A DNA stretch of 16,033 nt from Lachnoclostridium sp. UBA6475. GTDB taxonomy: Bacteria > Bacillota > Clostridia > Lachnospirales > Lachnospiraceae. The first letter of the stretch is position 1. Every line of letters begins with the position of its first letter. Positions 8,040 through 14,926 of this stretch are shown here, one piece after another. A program made the translations under genes and the position numbers. The notes under the pieces are model-generated. The model searched no databases and had not been told where the DNA came from. It worked only from the letters and a program-made list of their open reading frames with translations. The stretch spans positions 1-16,033 of the forward strand of contig DJNB01000013.1 of NCBI GenBank assembly GCA_002435545.1, in the 5' to 3' direction.

Positions 8040-8238
8040 AGACCTCCCATAAATACTTTATATTATTTTGTATCTATCCTATGAAACTTTACATTATTTA
8101 ATGCGTAAAAAATTCATGTAAATGTTTTGTAAAATGTTAAAATTATTGTTGCTATTTTTTCAAAAAAGCATTACAATTACAATTGGAAAAAATTTTGTTT
8201 TAACAAAACATAACTATAAAAAAGTGGAGGACTGCAGT
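8040..8238. promoter_or_regulatory. AT-rich divergent control region of the carboxypeptidase gene and decarboxylase operon
   Basis: This is the space between two divergent units and must hold both promoters. I cannot name a convincing -35/-10 pair on either strand. Two dyads are visible on the decarboxylase side: an imperfect one at 8145-8177 (ATTGT...ACAAT arms) and a perfect one at 8193-8208 (TTTTGTT, TT, AACAAAA). Either could bind a regulator. Confidence 0.45.
8193..8208. repeat. Perfect 7-bp dyad just upstream of the decarboxylase operon start
   Basis: TTTTGTT and AACAAAA are separated by two T, centred about 38 bases before ATG 8239. The right arm (TTAACAA) resembles a half-site of the redox repressor Rex in Clostridia, but the spacing does not match the usual 18-bp Rex operator. 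A regulator site is possible. Simple AT-rich composition is the alternative. Confidence 0.3.
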
Positions 8239-9615
8239 ATGAGTAATTCAGCAAAAATGTCAGCAAGACAGAGAATTGAATCTCTTGTTGACGCAAACAG
8301 TTTTGTTGAGATCGGCGCTCTTGTAACCAAGAGAAATACGGATTTCAACATGCAGGAAAAAGCAGTGCCAGCTGATGGTGTCATTACAGGTTATGGAGTG
8401 ATCAACTCCGGACTGGTGTATGTTTACAGCCAGGATGTGACCGCAATGAATGGTTCTGTCGGCGAAATGCACGCAAAGAAGATTGCCCGTCTTTATGAGA
8501 TGGCGATGAAAGCAGGTGCACCTGTGATCGGATTGATCGATTGCGCCGGTGTACGTGTTCAGGAAGCCGTAGATGCATTGGCTGGATTTGGTGAGATTTA
8601 CATGAGTAAAGTCAAGGCAAGTGGAGTGATTCCACAGATCAGTGCTATTTTAGGCTCATGTGGAGGAGGAGTGGCGGTATCGACACTTTTGAGCGACTTC
8701 ACTTTTATGGAAGCGGAAAACGGAAAATTGTTTGTCAATTCTCCAAATGCCATTGACGGAAACCGCGTAGAAGCTTGTGATACAGCAAGTGCGGCTTTCC
8801 AGGCAGAAGCAGGGAATGTAGATTTCGTTGGCGAGAACGAAGCAGATGTACTTGCCCAGATCCGCAACCTGATCGAAGTGCTTCCGGCAAATTACGAAGA
8901 TGTGGCTGCAAACGAAGTAGAAGATGACATGAACCGTGTGATCCCGAATTTTGAAAGTCTGATTGGAGATCCTGTGGCAGCATTGACACAGATCGCAGAT
9001 GCCAATGTATTTATTGAGACGAAAAAGGATCATGCAAAAGATATGATCACCGGATTTATGACACTTGGCGGCGTAACGGTAGGTGCTTTGGCAAACAGTG
9101 CGGAGCAGACACTTTCTACCGCAGGATGCCGTAAAGCAGAGAAGTTCATCTATTTTTGCGATGCGTTTGGAATTCCGATGATTACACTTACTAATGTAAA
9201 GAAATACGCTTCTTCCATGGAAGAGGAAAAGACGATCGGACAGGCTGTGGCAGATCTGACATGTGCATTTGCCAGCGCAGAGAGCGCCAAGGTTAATGTA
9301 ATTACCGGTGAAGCATACGGAAGTGCATATGTAGCAATGAATTCAAAACATATCGGAGCAGATCTTGTACTTGCTCTTGAAAATGCCAAAGTCGGTGTAA
9401 TGGATGCCAAGAGTGCAGTTTCTGTTATGTATGAAGATGATATTAATAAAGAAGCAGATAAACTTGCTGCTTTGGACGAAAAGGCCAAAGAGTTTGAGGA
9501 GATGCAGTGCAAAGCCTCAATCGCAGCAAAACGAGGCTATGTAGATAATATTATTGAAGGCTCTGAGATCCGCAAACAGTTGATCTATGCAATGCAGATG
9601 TTCGGAATGAGGTGA
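8239..9615 (+). CDS. MmdA/PccB-like biotin-dependent carboxyltransferase
   Basis: A protein of 458 aa with a crotonase-type carboxyltransferase fold in two halves, about residues 8-235 and 255-450. It should transfer CO2 from an acyl-CoA (methylmalonyl-CoA, or a relative) to carrier biotin at the membrane pump. Family signatures: SFVEI (21), DGVITGYG (47-53), GEMHAKKI (75-82), VDALAGFGEI (111-120), KASGVIPQIS (126-135), KFIYFCDAFGIP (302-313) and AYGSAY...SKH (359-371). It is shorter than classical MmdA (about 510 aa): the usual N-terminal helix is missing, and canonical Gly-rich CoA/biotin loops are altered (see findings). I start at ATG 8239, with GTGGAGG 8 bases upstream, and not at the ORF-extending upstream codons, which lie in AT-rich leader. 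It is the first gene of the operon and its stop sits in the ribosome site of the next gene. Confidence 0.85.
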   Translation: MSNSAKMSARQRIESLVDANSFVEIGALVTKRNTDFNMQEKAVPADGVITGYGVINSGLVYVYSQDVTAMNGSVGEMHAKKIARLYEMAMKAGAPVIGLIDCAGVRVQEAVDALAGFGEIYMSKVKASGVIPQISAILGSCGGGVAVSTLLSDFTFMEAENGKLFVNSPNAIDGNRVEACDTASAAFQAEAGNVDFVGENEADVLAQIRNLIEVLPANYEDVAANEVEDDMNRVIPNFESLIGDPVAALTQIADANVFIETKKDHAKDMITGFMTLGGVTVGALANSAEQTLSTAGCRKAEKFIYFCDAFGIPMITLTNVKKYASSMEEEKTIGQAVADLTCAFASAESAKVNVITGEAYGSAYVAMNSKHIGADLVLALENAKVGVMDAKSAVSVMYEDDINKEADKLAALDEKAKEFEEMQCKASIAAKRGYVDNIIEGSEIRKQLIYAMQMFGMR

Positions 9616-9619
9616 TAAA

Positions 9620-9997
9620 ATGATAGTATTAGCAGCGACAGCGCAAGCAGCGGGAGAAGATTATACGACGATCCCGGAAGCCCTTGTCAATACTGTTATT
9701 GCCATGGGAACGGTGTTCCTTGTATTGATTCTGATCAGTTTTATTATTTCTTTGTTTAAATATATTCCAGCTTTGATGGATAAATTTACAAAGAAAGAAG
9801 AACCGGTACAACCAATTCCACAGGCACAGCCGGCACCGGCACCAAAGCCTGTTGTACAGACACCGGCAGCACCTGCTGACGATACACAGTTGATTGCCGT
9901 GATCACAGCAGCTGTTACAGCAGCGATGGAACAGGACGGAGTTGCCGTACCTGCAGACGGATTGGTGATCCGTTCCATCAAAAAGCGTTCGTATTAA
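9620..9997 (+). CDS. OadG-family (gamma-type) membrane subunit of the Na+-pumping decarboxylase
   Basis: A protein of 125 aa. It has a short extracytoplasmic N-terminus and one membrane helix (about residues 22-47). A charged KFTKKEEP turn and a Pro/Ala/Gln linker (about 55-87) follow. The C-terminal block (LIAVITAAVTAAM, then GLVIRSIKKR) is typical of OadG/MmdD subunits and is thought to contact the carboxyltransferase. It assembles and anchors the soluble subunits to the beta subunit. GAGGTGAT before ATG 9620 overlaps the stop of the preceding gene, a translational-coupling arrangement. Confidence 0.85.
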   Translation: MIVLAATAQAAGEDYTTIPEALVNTVIAMGTVFLVLILISFIISLFKYIPALMDKFTKKEEPVQPIPQAQPAPAPKPVVQTPAAPADDTQLIAVITAAVTAAMEQDGVAVPADGLVIRSIKKRSY

Positions 9998-10027
9998 ATT
10001 GAAATATATCTTTAGGAGGAAAAATTC

Positions 10028-10408
10028 ATGAAAACTTATACAATTACCGTAAATGGAACGGCTTATGATGTTACCGTAGAAGAGACAGCAGGCGGCGCAG
10101 CTCCTGCCCCAGCAGCAAAAGCAGCCCCAGCGGCTCCGGCAGCAGCTCCTGCCCCAGCCCCGGCTCCGGCAAAAGCAGCAGGCGGCGCAGCAGGATCCGT
10201 AGAGATCAATGCACCGATGCCGGGTAAGATCCTGGATGTGAAAGCACAGCCGGGTGCAAGTGTTTCCCGTGGAGACGTTGTGTTGATCCTTGAGGCGATG
10301 AAGATGGAAAACGAAGTTGTAGCACCTCAGGATGGAACCATCGCAAGTATCAATGTAAATGTTGGTGATATGGTTGAGCCAGGAGCAGTTTTGGCGACAA
10401 TGAACTAG
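10028..10408 (+). CDS. Biotin carboxyl carrier subunit of the decarboxylase
   Basis: A protein of 126 aa: a short N-terminal strand region (residues 1-18), a mobile Ala/Pro/Gly/Lys linker (about 21-56), then a biotinyl domain (57-126). The attachment motif EAMKMEN places biotin on Lys92. PMPGKI and DVVLILEAMKM are standard for MmdC/transcarboxylase 1.3S carriers. It shuttles CO2 between carboxyltransferase and the beta subunit. AGGAGGA upstream of ATG 10028 is a strong ribosome site. It is encoded separately, which fits the absence of a biotin domain at the C-terminus of the OadA-like protein. No biotin ligase is in the window. Confidence 0.93.
   Translation: MKTYTITVNGTAYDVTVEETAGGAAPAPAAKAAPAAPAAAPAPAPAPAKAAGGAAGSVEINAPMPGKILDVKAQPGASVSRGDVVLILEAMKMENEVVAPQDGTIASINVNVGDMVEPGAVLATMN
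10088..10190 (+). repeat. Internal direct repeats encoding the Ala/Pro linker
   Basis: A 17-base unit, GCAGCTCCTGCCCCAGC, occurs at 10097-10113 and 10142-10158. A 13-base unit, GCAGGCGGCGCAG, occurs at 10088-10100 and 10178-10190, bracketing the linker. Such repeats allow linker length to vary by slippage or unequal recombination. Confidence 0.7.
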
Positions 10409-10436
10409 TCGATAGACATAAGAACGGAGGATTAAG

Positions 10437-11555
10437 ATGGAAGTTTTACAAAATCTTATTCACCAGACAGCATTTGCAAACGGTACGTTGGATTGGCGTA
10501 ACGTAGTTATGATCTTTGTGGCATTCCTCTTTTTATACCTTGCCATTAAAAAGGGATATGAACCACTGCTTCTTGTGCCAATTGCGTTTGGTATGTTACT
10601 GGTTAATATTTATCCGTCCATTATGGCACCGGGCGGATTGTTGGAATATTTCTTTAAACTGGACGAATGGTCCATCCTGCCATCTCTTATTTTCCTTGGA
10701 GTTGGTGCGATGACAGACTTTGGTCCGTTGATCGCAAATCCAAAGAGTTTTCTCTTGGGAGCAGCGGCGCAGTTTGGTATCTTTGCTGCATATCTGCTTG
10801 CTATTGTACTTGGTTTCAATGGAAAAGCAGCAGCAGCAATCTCAATCATTGGTGGAGCCGATGGTCCTACGTCCATTTTCCTTGCCGGAAAACTGGGTCA
10901 GACAAATCTGATGGGATCGATTGCCGTGGCAGCGTATTCATATATGTCGCTGGTACCGATCATCCAGCCGCCAATTATGAAACTTCTTACGACAAAAGAA
11001 GAAAGAGCAATTAAGATGGAGCAGCTCCGCCCGGTTTCCAAACTGGAGCGAATCCTTTTCCCAATCATCGTTACGACTGTGGTATGTTTGATCCTTCCAA
11101 GTACAGCACCTCTCGTAGGTATGTTGATGCTTGGTAACCTTTTCCGCGAATCCGGAGTGGTTCCGCAGTTGATGGAGACAGCCTCCAATGCGATGATGTA
11201 TATCGTAGTTATCCTTCTTGGTACATCGGTAGGAGCAAAGACAAGTGGTGCAGAGTTTATCAAACCAGAGACATTGAAGATTGTTGTACTTGGTCTGGTT
11301 GCATTTGCTGTCGGTACAGCAGCCGGCGTTCTCTTTGGTAAGTTGATGTGCAAAGTGACAAAGGGTAAAGTAAATCCATTGATTGGTTCTGCCGGAGTAT
11401 CGGCCGTTCCTATGGCAGCCCGTGTATCTCAGAAGGTTGGTTCGGAAGCGGATCCGACAAACTTCCTTTTGATGCATGCGATGGGACCAAATGTAGCCGG
11501 AGTTATCGGTACGGCAGTTGCCGCCGGTGTATTTATGGCTATCTTTGGAATTTAA
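10437..11555 (+). CDS. Na+-translocating decarboxylase beta subunit (OadB/MmdB/GcdB family)
   Basis: A polytopic membrane protein of 372 aa, normal for the shorter MmdB/GcdB form. It decarboxylates carboxybiotin and exports Na+. Hallmarks: GVGAMTDFGPLI (88-99); IGGADGPTSIFLAGKL (138-153) with the Asp (D142) equivalent to the essential Na+/proton-binding Asp of this family; and a C-terminal block with SAVPMAARV and HAMGPNVAGVIGTA. ACGGAGG lies 6 bases before ATG 10437. Of its 21 prolines (hand count) none is CCC, a useful reference for the codon change seen in the next gene. Confidence 0.95.
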   Translation: MEVLQNLIHQTAFANGTLDWRNVVMIFVAFLFLYLAIKKGYEPLLLVPIAFGMLLVNIYPSIMAPGGLLEYFFKLDEWSILPSLIFLGVGAMTDFGPLIANPKSFLLGAAAQFGIFAAYLLAIVLGFNGKAAAAISIIGGADGPTSIFLAGKLGQTNLMGSIAVAAYSYMSLVPIIQPPIMKLLTTKEERAIKMEQLRPVSKLERILFPIIVTTVVCLILPSTAPLVGMLMLGNLFRESGVVPQLMETASNAMMYIVVILLGTSVGAKTSGAEFIKPETLKIVVLGLVAFAVGTAAGVLFGKLMCKVTKGKVNPLIGSAGVSAVPMAARVSQKVGSEADPTNFLLMHAMGPNVAGVIGTAVAAGVFMAIFGI

Positions 11556-11581
11556 TTAGAATTATATAGGAGGAAACTATC

Positions 11582-13012
11582 ATGGCAGAAAAGATTGAAA
11601 AAAAGCCGATTAAAATAACAGAAACCATTCTTCGTGATGCACATCAGTCATTGATCGCTACTCGTATGACAACAGAGCAGATGCTTCCGATCGTAGACAA
11701 GATGGATCAGGTTGGATTTCATGCAGTAGAGTGCTGGGGTGGTGCTACATTCGATGCCTCACTTCGTTTCTTGAAAGAAGATCCGTGGGAGAGACTTCGT
11801 AAACTGCGTGCCGGATTCAAAAATACAAAATTGCAGATGTTGTTCCGTGGACAGAATATCCTTGGATACAATCATTATGCAGACGATGTAGTAGAATATT
11901 TTGTTCAGAAATCCATTGCAAACGGTATTGATATTATCCGTATTTTCGACTGCTTAAACGACCTGCGCAACTTACAGGAAGCAGTTGATGCAACCAACAG
12001 GATTAAGAAGACCGAAGGCCGCGGACATGCACAGGTTGCACTGGCTTACACCTTAGGCGATGCTTACACCATGGAATACTGGGTAGACATGGCAAAGAAG
12101 ATTGAAGAGATGGGTGCAGACTCCATCTGTATCAAGGATATGGCAGGCTTACTGGTTCCTTACAAGGCTGCAGAGCTGATTAAGGAAATGAAAGCCGTTA
12201 CCAAGCTTCCCATCCAGCTTCATACCCACTATACTTCCGGTGTTGCCAGCATGACTTACTTAAAGGCAGTAGAAGCCGGCGTCGATGTTATCGACTGTGC
12301 AATCTCTCCTTTTGCAATGGGTACTTCACAGCCCGCAACCGAAGTTATGGTAGAAACCTTCAAGGGAACTCCTTATGACTCCGGTCTTGACCAGAACAAG
12401 TTAGCAGAAATCGCTGACTACTTCAGACCTTACAGAGATGAGTGCCTGGCAAACGGATTGTTAAATCCCAAGCTTTTAGGAGTTGACATCAAGACACTTC
12501 TGTATCAGGTACCCGGCGGTATGCTTTCCAACATGGTAAGCCAGTTAAAGGAACAGAACGCAGAAGATAAGTACTATGATGTATTAAAGGAAATCCCCCG
12601 TGTCCGTAAAGACCTGGGTGAGCCCCCTCTGGTTACCCCTTCTTCCCAGATTGTCGGTACACAGGCGGTATTCAACGTACTGATGGGCGAGAGATACAAG
12701 ATGGCAACTGACCAGACCAAGGATATTCTCCGCGGTAAATACGGCAAGACCGTTAAACCTATGAATCAGGAAGTAATCGACAAGGTTATTCCCGGTGAAG
12801 AAAGAATTACCTGCCGTCCCGCAGACTTAATTTCCAACGAAATGGACAAGTTAGAGTCTGAAATGGCAGAATGGAAGCAGCAGGATGAAGACGTACTGTC
12901 TTACGCACTGTTCCCTCAGGTAGCTACCGACTACTTCAAATATCGTATGGCACAGCAGGAAAAGGTTGACCCTGCACAGGCTGATAAGAAGAACGGCGCT
13001 TACCCTGTATAA
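11582..13012 (+). CDS. oadA: OadA/transcarboxylase 5S-like carboxyltransferase (oxaloacetate decarboxylase alpha type)
   Basis: A protein of 476 aa. It has a TIM-barrel carboxyltransferase (about residues 10-300) plus a conserved C-terminal domain, but no biotin domain, so it resembles transcarboxylase 5S and must use the separate carrier. Metal and catalytic residues are visible: RDAHQS with D19, SICIKDMAG with K185 and QLHTHYTSG with H214/H216. It exchanges CO2 between oxaloacetate/pyruvate and biotin. AGGAGG lies 8 bases before ATG 11582. The gene is in frame throughout, but codon use switches within residues about 85-125. Before this, Pro is CCG (3 of 3) and Leu TTA is absent (0 of 10). 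From residue 125 on, Pro is CCC or CCT (18 of 18) and TTA occurs 12 times. It may be a hybrid of two homologues. Confidence 0.92.
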   Translation: MAEKIEKKPIKITETILRDAHQSLIATRMTTEQMLPIVDKMDQVGFHAVECWGGATFDASLRFLKEDPWERLRKLRAGFKNTKLQMLFRGQNILGYNHYADDVVEYFVQKSIANGIDIIRIFDCLNDLRNLQEAVDATNRIKKTEGRGHAQVALAYTLGDAYTMEYWVDMAKKIEEMGADSICIKDMAGLLVPYKAAELIKEMKAVTKLPIQLHTHYTSGVASMTYLKAVEAGVDVIDCAISPFAMGTSQPATEVMVETFKGTPYDSGLDQNKLAEIADYFRPYRDECLANGLLNPKLLGVDIKTLLYQVPGGMLSNMVSQLKEQNAEDKYYDVLKEIPRVRKDLGEPPLVTPSSQIVGTQAVFNVLMGERYKMATDQTKDILRGKYGKTVKPMNQEVIDKVIPGEERITCRPADLISNEMDKLESEMAEWKQQDEDVLSYALFPQVATDYFKYRMAQQEKVDPAQADKKNGAYPV

Positions 13013-13030
13013 ACACAACAAACAAAGAGG

Positions 13031-13064
13031 CCGGCAGCTTTCGGAAGAAAGCCGCCGGTTTTTT
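13031..13064 (+). terminator. Strong intrinsic terminator after oadA
   Basis: CCGGCAGCTTTC pairs with GAAAGCCGCCGG (one A-C mismatch) around a GGAA tetraloop, followed by six T. It begins 19 bases after the oadA stop. It ends the decarboxylase transcript and separates it from the lipoprotein gene. Confidence 0.92.
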
Positions 13065-13101
13065 AGAAGGAATAAAGAGGAAGATTTCAGAAGGAACAAA
13101 C

Positions 13102-14274
13102 ATGAATATGAAAATAAGAAGGAACTATTTACATATAGGTTTCACCATAGTGCTTTGCCTTACTTTTCTTGCCGGCTGCGGACAAACAGAAAAAGTGCCC
13201 GAGGTGCGGGAAACCGTGGAACCTCTTACCTCTTATGTGACGGAGGAAGAGTGGGAAGCAGCGGATATGGGGCAGGAGGAAAACAATGCAGCCGTAGCGG
13301 CAGTCATGAAAAAGGCGGCAAATAAGGAAGACATTACCATTGCCTGCATCGGAGGCTCCATTACCCAGGGCACCATATCAAGCGGAACGGCGGACAAAGA
13401 GGTAGGTTTTAAGAAGAGCTACGTGGAACTTTTCAGCCGGTGGTGGACGGACACCTTCCCGGAAACCAAGATAAATGTCATCAATGCCGGTATCGGCGCA
13501 ACGGACTCCTACCTTGGCGTACACCGCGTGGATGCGGATGTCCTTTCTTATAACCCGGATTTGGTGCTGGTGGAGTTTTCCGTAAACGATGCGGGAAGCA
13601 GCCCGGCGCGTATCAACTATGACAATCTGGTGCGGAAAATCCTGCTTGCCGACAATCGTCCCGCCGTGATGCTTTTGTTTATGGGACAGACCAACGGCTC
13701 CAATGCCCAGACCTCCCATGCACTGGTGGGATTTCAGTACGGACTCCCCATGATAAGCTATTGCAATGTCATACAGAAAATGATGGACGACGGGCAGTAT
13801 ACCGCAAAGGAGCTTTCCGGGGACACCACCCATCCTTCCGCCCTGGGGCATGCCATTACCGGGGAGCTTTTGTGTAAGTACTTAAACAGTGTGTATGAGA
13901 ACTGCGACAGCTATCCGGAGCCGGCGATATTTGTCAAACCTGCATTTACCAACGAAAAATACCTGCATGCCACCATTTTGCCGGCAGAGGATGTGAAAGT
14001 GAATGAGCCCTTTACCGTTACCTGCAGCAGCCTCGGTCTGGAATACAAAAGGACCATAGACGGAAACGGCGGACAGTTTGGCGTCTATGTGGACGGCGAA
14101 TATGTGGGCAGCATCAATACGGACTTTTCCGGCGGTTGGGGCAATTATGCGGCGGCAGAGGAGATTTTTTCGGCGGATGAAACGAAGGAACATGTGGTAG
14201 AGATAAAAGAAATGGAAGGATACGAGGGAAAATCCTGCGAAATACTGGGAATTCTCGTATCAGAACTTGACTAA
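13102..14274 (+). CDS. SGNH/GDSL-hydrolase family lipoprotein
   Basis: A protein of 390 aa. A lipoprotein signal peptide ends in lipobox LAGC (23-26), so Cys26 should be lipidated and the enzyme sits outside the membrane. After a Glu-rich linker comes an SGNH hydrolase domain (about 76-265). Its blocks are block I IGGSITQG with nucleophile S86, block II NAGIGATDS, block III FSVND (N162) and block V DTTHPS (D241/H244). From about residue 285 there is a beta-rich C-terminal domain. By family it is an esterase, perhaps removing acetyl groups from polysaccharide or peptidoglycan; the substrate cannot be read from sequence. AAGGA lies 8 bases before ATG 13102. It is on the right side of the suspected join. 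I see no clear terminator after it. Confidence 0.87.
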   Translation: MNMKIRRNYLHIGFTIVLCLTFLAGCGQTEKVPEVRETVEPLTSYVTEEEWEAADMGQEENNAAVAAVMKKAANKEDITIACIGGSITQGTISSGTADKEVGFKKSYVELFSRWWTDTFPETKINVINAGIGATDSYLGVHRVDADVLSYNPDLVLVEFSVNDAGSSPARINYDNLVRKILLADNRPAVMLLFMGQTNGSNAQTSHALVGFQYGLPMISYCNVIQKMMDDGQYTAKELSGDTTHPSALGHAITGELLCKYLNSVYENCDSYPEPAIFVKPAFTNEKYLHATILPAEDVKVNEPFTVTCSSLGLEYKRTIDGNGGQFGVYVDGEYVGSINTDFSGGWGNYAAAEEIFSADETKEHVVEIKEMEGYEGKSCEILGILVSELD

Positions 14275-14296
14275 AACCCGTCCTTCGGCTAAAATA

Positions 14297-14324
14297 TTTA
14301 CAAAATAACGAGTGTTACGATAAA
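14297..14324 (+). promoter_or_regulatory. Possible promoter of the TetR-RpiR-flavoprotein operon
   Basis: TTTACA (14297-14302, five of six) and GATAAA (14319-14324, four of six) are spaced 16 bases apart, about 57 bases before ATG 14381. Only this stretch separates the lipoprotein stop from the operon, so some promoter is expected here. The match is moderate. Confidence 0.4.
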
Positions 14325-14344
14325 GAAAACAGTTACGGAAACCG

Positions 14345-14360
14345 GTCCGGCAATACGGAC
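14345..14360. promoter_or_regulatory. Inverted repeat before the TetR-type gene, candidate operator
   Basis: GTCCG and CGGAC (14345-14349, 14356-14360) form a perfect 5-bp dyad with a 6-base spacer. It lies between the possible promoter and the regulator start. TetR-family proteins commonly bind such dyads and repress their own genes. Assignment to this regulator is inference. Confidence 0.4.
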
Positions 14361-14380
14361 TGTACAGAATGAGAGGAACC

Positions 14381-14926
14381 ATGGCGAGAAAAGAATCCAT
14401 TACCATAACGGATATCCTGAATACGGCGTTTGCACTGACGAGAGAAGAAGGAATAGCGGGCGTCACGGCAAGAAATGTGGCAAAGAAAGCAGGCTGTTCC
14501 ACACAGCCTATTTTCCGTGTGTATCACAACATGGAAGAGCTCTGGCAGGCAGTCTACGAAAAGGCGGTTTCTTTCTTTGAAGATTATTATGAATTTTATC
14601 CGAAGATGGGAGACACTCCGTTTTTAAATATCGGCATGGCATATATTTCGTTTGCCAGAGAAGAAAAAAATCTGTTCAAGCTTTTATTTATAGAAGAAAT
14701 GGAGCAGAAAAAGAGCCTGTATGAAATTTTGAACGGCAGTCAGGGCAGCCTTGTGGCGGAAATACGGAAGGCATCCCAGGACGGCTGCGAAAAGCCGGAG
14801 GAAATGTTCATGCGGATGTGGCTGTTCATACACGGGGCGGCATGCATGTGCCTGACGGGAGATTATGACCTGTCGGACAAAGAAACAAAGGAACTGTTGA
14901 TGCGGGAGTATGCAAATGGACAATAA
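14381..14926 (+). CDS. TetR/AcrR-family transcriptional regulator
   Basis: A protein of 181 aa. The N-terminal helix-turn-helix (about residues 6-52) includes TDILNTAFALTREEGI, VTARNVAKKAGCS and a recognition-helix end QPIFRVYHNMEELW, the normal TetR layout. The C-terminal ligand and dimer domain is not conserved enough to name a ligand. I chose ATG 14381 because GAGAGG lies 4 bases before it; ATG 14369, four codons upstream, has no ribosome site, and the choice is not certain. The 3' end overlaps the RpiR-type gene by 11 bases. It probably controls its own operon through the dyad at 14345-14360. Confidence 0.88.
   Translation: MARKESITITDILNTAFALTREEGIAGVTARNVAKKAGCSTQPIFRVYHNMEELWQAVYEKAVSFFEDYYEFYPKMGDTPFLNIGMAYISFAREEKNLFKLLFIEEMEQKKSLYEILNGSQGSLVAEIRKASQDGCEKPEEMFMRMWLFIHGAACMCLTGDYDLSDKETKELLMREYANGQ

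Noticed and set aside
8122..8238. 39-residue N-terminal extension of the MmdA-like protein
   Set aside because: It is translated from AT-rich leader (Lys/Leu/Phe-rich and unlike the family) with no ribosome site, whereas ATG 8239 has GTGGAGG.
13012..13101. Insertion sequence or integration site as the cause of the composition change
   Set aside because: The change occurs inside oadA about 1 kb earlier, not at this intergenic gap. No terminal inverted repeats, transposase or tRNA are visible.
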